Origin: Bdellovibrionales bacterium Ga0074137
GTDB taxonomy: Bacteria > Bdellovibrionota > Bdellovibrionia > Bdellovibrionales > JAMPXM01
Length of the DNA: 64,000 nt
Direction: 5' to 3'
Assembly: GCA_001464715.1 (NCBI GenBank)
Contig: LNDT01000005.1
Location: 62,001-126,000 of the forward strand
In this document: in pieces, positions 61,287 to 64,000 of the stretch
How the letters are laid out: each line of letters starts with the position of its first letter
How positions within the stretch are numbered: the stretch's first letter is position 1
Translations under genes and position numbers: made by a program
Notes under the pieces: generated by a model
The model's input: only the letters and a program-made list of their open reading frames with translations
Databases searched by the model: none
Told to the model about the DNA's origin: nothing

Positions 61287-62167
61287 TGTTCACCTCCATC
61301 AAATGTCACAATAAAACTTGAGCCTGATTTAACTTCGATGACGGGACCTTTATTTTTCATTTGCTCTAAATACTGCTTCGCCTGTTCGCTAGCCGCTGTA
61401 GACAAACCTTGAAGGGCCGCATCGCTTTCTTGTGGACGTTTGACTTGGCCTGGAAGTGGCATTTCCTCGGTCTTCATTCCTGAGGCGAGACCGGATAGAA
61501 AATAAAGGCCGGAACTTGCAGCAAGTTTCATGGTGTAATCGCCAACTCGTGAACCTTTAAGCCCGAGGATCTTGTCGCTTAAATCATAACCTTGGGCCGA
61601 AACTCTAATGAATTTACCGTTTTTAAAAACGGCTTTGCTAAATCTGATAAAGAGCCTTTCATCAGAAGATTGTCCTTCGCCAATGAGTAATGTTCCGGAG
61701 TCAAGAAGGCTTACGCCGTCAACTTTCAAGGCTTCAGTTAGTTGGGCCTTGATCATGCCATTTGTAGCGCCACTTAGAAGAATGGCGTGAGCTTCAGCAC
61801 CAGGAGGAATGCTACCAGAGCCAACAAAACTCACCACGTTAATTTTTGAGGCCTTATAGGTTCCATTTGTATAAGGAGATGACTCAATTTTAATTTTTAA
61901 AACCAAAGGCGGAACCAAAACAACTTTTCCTGTTAGTTTCTTTAAACTTAAGGTAATTTCACTGACCTGATAGGCTGAAATGAAATTCCTTGGCAATTTC
62001 TTCCACAGCACCATCAGCATCACTGTTAGCAAGGAAATCGAAATCCCAAGCACGACTTTCTTTTTATGCTTTTTCGTTTGGATACATCGATCAAAAAATC
62101 TTTTTCCAAAAGGCTTTGGAAGAAACTTTTCACTGACGATTCGAGGGTTGAGTGTATTATTTGTCAT
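61283..62167 (-). CDS. TraB/TrbI/VirB10-like transfer protein
   Basis: The 294-aa protein has one membrane span near residue 40 and a periplasmic part with the VirB10-type region: GSIPPGAEAHAILLSGATNG, then LSDKILGLKGSRVGDYTM. VirB10-like proteins cross the envelope and gate the type IV secretion pore. It lacks the long proline-rich stretch often found between the membrane and core domains. It overlaps the TraK-like gene upstream by 11 bases and the coupling ATPase downstream by four. Confidence 0.8.
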   Translation of the reverse strand: MTNNTLNPRIVSEKFLPKPFGKRFFDRCIQTKKHKKKVVLGISISLLTVMLMVLWKKLPRNFISAYQVSEITLSLKKLTGKVVLVPPLVLKIKIESSPYTNGTYKASKINVVSFVGSGSIPPGAEAHAILLSGATNGMIKAQLTEALKVDGVSLLDSGTLLIGEGQSSDERLFIRFSKAVFKNGKFIRVSAQGYDLSDKILGLKGSRVGDYTMKLAASSGLYFLSGLASGMKTEEMPLPGQVKRPQESDAALQGLSTAASEQAKQYLEQMKNKGPVIEVKSGSSFIVTFDGGEQ

Positions 62168-62555
62168 GAAATTTCACCTCAAAAGTTTTTTCCTTGGGGT
62201 CTCGAACTAAAATGATTTCATCTCCTTGAGCGCCGCTGGCTAAATGAAAGGAGCACCGCCGTCCTTCCAGATAAACCAATAAATTAGTTTTGGCTCCAGG
62301 TCTAAGTGCTTTAATCACGAGGTCGCTTCGAATCGTTTTAAAATCAAAACCCGCCTCACCTGGGATTACTTCTTTGGGACTGGCTGGAAAGTTTAAGGCC
62401 GTCACTCGTCCATAAGGGATCGTCACGAGCTGAGATTTGATCTCATCGCAAGGAATGATTTTTTGTTTGGGCTTTTGCTTCGTCTTGGCATCAGCACAAA
62501 TTTGCACCAAAAATATGAATAGCAAGAAATATTGTCTACTTACCATTTTGCTCAT
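62157..62555 (-). CDS. TraK/VirB9-like transfer protein (N-terminal domain only)
   Basis: The 132-aa product has a signal peptide and a region with PYGRVTALNFPASPKEVIPG and LVIKALRPGAKTNLLVYLEG, which fits the N-terminal domain of VirB9/TraK-type channel proteins. The C-terminal domain that reaches the outer-membrane ring is missing, and its partner role must be met otherwise. It overlaps both neighbours (20 and 11 bases). ATG 62555 or the one three codons on may be the start. Confidence 0.68.
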   Translation of the reverse strand: MSKMVSRQYFLLFIFLVQICADAKTKQKPKQKIIPCDEIKSQLVTIPYGRVTALNFPASPKEVIPGEAGFDFKTIRSDLVIKALRPGAKTNLLVYLEGRRCSFHLASGAQGDEIILVRDPKEKTFEVKFHDK

Positions 62556-63078
62556 CCTTTATTTGGTCCACATAGGTTAAAATGAGGCCGTAAGGATTTG
62601 AGACTGATCTCACTTTGCTGGAAATATCCACGATCAAATCAAGAGGGACCGCAGTTCTGATTTTTCCAATACTGATAAGTCGATCTGCTTCCACAATGTA
62701 TTTACTCTGATCAAATTTTATTGATCTCACGATAACACGCTGATCAATACCTTTATTTTTAAGTTCTACTTGCTCTTTATTTCGAACAATCTGAAGGTTC
62801 TCCATTAAATAGAGAGCTGGGTCATTTTTAAGATCAGAGTCGAATCTTGAGGAGAGTGCTATTTTAATAAAATTCTCAATTTCTTCTTTGGTTTGACTGG
62901 AGCTTTGGATTTCTGCAATTTTTGAGTCGCATCCTCTTTCAATGATCAGGGGATCTTTCATGCTTGAAAAAACGTTCATGATGCCAAGGGCTGAAGCTGT
63001 TACAGACATGATTGTCAGAGCAATCTGCAAAGAGCTTTTTTGAATCATATTAAGGGCATTTTGTTGGAACGATTTCAT
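62536..63078 (-). CDS. TraE/VirB8-like transfer protein
   Basis: The 180-aa protein has one N-terminal membrane span (IALTIMSVTASALGIMNVF) and a periplasmic domain with IVRSIKFDQSKYIVEADRLI and IRTAVPLDLIVDISSKV, which has the TraE/VirB8 shape. These proteins nucleate the inner-membrane part of the transfer channel. It starts three bases after the VirB6-like gene ends and overlaps the TraK-like gene by 20 bases. The assignment rests on order, size and topology as much as on sequence. Confidence 0.65.
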   Translation of the reverse strand: MKSFQQNALNMIQKSSLQIALTIMSVTASALGIMNVFSSMKDPLIIERGCDSKIAEIQSSSQTKEEIENFIKIALSSRFDSDLKNDPALYLMENLQIVRNKEQVELKNKGIDQRVIVRSIKFDQSKYIVEADRLISIGKIRTAVPLDLIVDISSKVRSVSNPYGLILTYVDQIKDEQNGK

Positions 63079-63081
63079 TAT

Positions 63082-63999
63082 TTACGTCCTATCTTTTTTG
63101 AACTGAGCCTTATTTCTTCGGTTCTGTGACTGGTAATATTCCGCCTCACTGTTGAAATTCTTATTACGGTTCGATGAATTTCCAAAAGACGGTAAACTTG
63201 CAGGGGCGACAGCAGATTTGACATTTCCCAAAACTGTTGTTGGAGTCAGGGCCGCCGCAGCCATCAACATGCCTTGTAAATTTGAAGCCACGCTTGAAAT
63301 CCCTGTGCTAAAAAGTCCCCTGACTAATATCGGAGTCATTAAAACTGACAGGGTCAGCATGAGGTTTAAAACAATGGCCGTTAAAAAATCGACATGATAT
63401 TCAGGATTATTGATGTCTGAAAGAGCCGTACTCCATAAAAGAGCTGACATTGAGGCCCAAACCACTTTCCAGAGGCTCACCTCAATCATAGATCTAAACA
63501 TCGCTGTTGTGGCTCCTGCGGTTACAGGAAGTACATACAAGGCTAGAATGATGGGTGAAAACACATAAATTAAAGTCCAGGCGTAAAGAAATGCGGCATC
63601 GGAAAAATACACAGTAATATATAAGGCAAAAAACGAAAGAAACGAGATCACCAAAATCACCATGTTTTTAACTGATGTCCATGACCATGAAAGAGTTTTA
63701 AGTTTGTCTCCCATTCTGGATAAGACGAGCTTAAAATTGTTCAGATCTCCAATTTCATGAGCAACTGCATCCGTGATCGTGGCAATGGCATTCATGATCT
63801 CAGGAAGTGCAATTAATAAAAGTGTCGCAATTAGGCAGCGTCCAAGCAGTGTTGAAATGCCTGGAGTATTTCCCATAGGAATTTTAAAAAAATCCAGAAC
63901 AACAGCAATTAATAACAAGACAGTCATAATACCGAAATACGCATTTTGAAAAATGGCATGAAGTTTCTGGGCTTCACTTGCCAACCATGTCATATCCAT
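63082..63999 (-). CDS. VirB6/TrbL-like inner-membrane transfer protein (may continue past the window)
   Basis: At least 305 aa with six or more membrane spans are visible, such as VIFLISFLSFFALYITVYF-type segments near residues 110-135 and LMLTLSVLMTPILVRGLF. A short charged tail (RRNKAQFKKDRT) ends the protein. Polytopic proteins with this build are the VirB6/TrbL/TraG-N components of type IV secretion. An ATG stands three bases from the window end, so the true start may be here or beyond. Confidence 0.7.
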   Translation of the reverse strand: MDMTWLASEAQKLHAIFQNAYFGIMTVLLLIAVVLDFFKIPMGNTPGISTLLGRCLIATLLLIALPEIMNAIATITDAVAHEIGDLNNFKLVLSRMGDKLKTLSWSWTSVKNMVILVISFLSFFALYITVYFSDAAFLYAWTLIYVFSPIILALYVLPVTAGATTAMFRSMIEVSLWKVVWASMSALLWSTALSDINNPEYHVDFLTAIVLNLMLTLSVLMTPILVRGLFSTGISSVASNLQGMLMAAAALTPTTVLGNVKSAVAPASLPSFGNSSNRNKNFNSEAEYYQSQNRRNKAQFKKDRT

Positions 64000-64000
64000 C

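Overview
The window looks like a chromosome segment of a Gram-negative bacterium of the Bdellovibrionota or a neighbouring delta-type lineage. This is inference, not a sequence match. It rests on the dense, lipoprotein-rich gene content, an Agl/Glt-like TolQ-TolR-AgmX envelope operon, many outer-membrane barrels, and several large secreted proteins of no recognised family. By eye, bases 1-55,600 are of mid GC content. The last 8.4 kb are clearly AT-richer and hold a mobile element.

Left part (1-13.3 kb): a truncated aldo/keto reductase, acetyl-CoA synthetase, a small exported protein and HisRS, all on the minus strand. These face pdxJ, feoA-feoB and a complete phosphate-control operon, pstC-pstA-pstB-phoU-phoB-phoR, which has no pstS. 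From 13.3 to 18.8 kb a minus-strand run encodes an EEP phosphatase/nuclease, a phospholipase-D synthase, a one-haem lipoprotein, an MBL-fold hydrolase and an unrecognised 489-aa protein. From 18.9 to 32.6 kb come lipoproteins, a DUF5522-metal-receptor fusion, an outer-membrane barrel coupled to a 1275-aa lipoprotein with a duplicated module, Kdo transferase, a heptosyltransferase-like enzyme, two more envelope proteins, a dicarboxylate symporter and a small barrel protein.

From 32.9 to 44.1 kb, ten consecutive plus-strand genes form one envelope machine: a TolQ-type channel, two TolR-type partners, a large TPR-like protein, a small exported protein, an AgmX/PglI-type TonB-like protein, a lipoprotein with a Pro/Gly-rich tail, an outer-membrane barrel, a 554-aa exported protein and a von Willebrand factor A lipoprotein. 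RidA and a DUF218 protein follow. Next is an Mla-like lipid transport operon (permease, ATPase, MCE protein) whose ATPase has lost its key catalytic residues, then a LolC/E-like permease. On the minus strand follow dapD, an M14-type murein amidase and murI, all linked to peptidoglycan. A surface M1 aminopeptidase lipoprotein and tRNA-Leu(UAA) close the core region.

The right end (55.6-64 kb) is an integrative, probably conjugative, element at the 3' end of tRNA-Leu. A large serine recombinase reads antisense into the tRNA and takes its stop codon from the T-loop. Next to it is a resolvase-domain paralogue whose catalytic serine is alanine, and a 72-aa protein. Further in lie a small glycine-zipper lipoprotein, a replication-relaxation protein, an FtsK/HerA-type coupling ATPase and TraB-, TraK-, TraE- and VirB6-like transfer genes in one tightly overlapping operon that runs off the window. 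The far attachment site and any relaxase are not visible.
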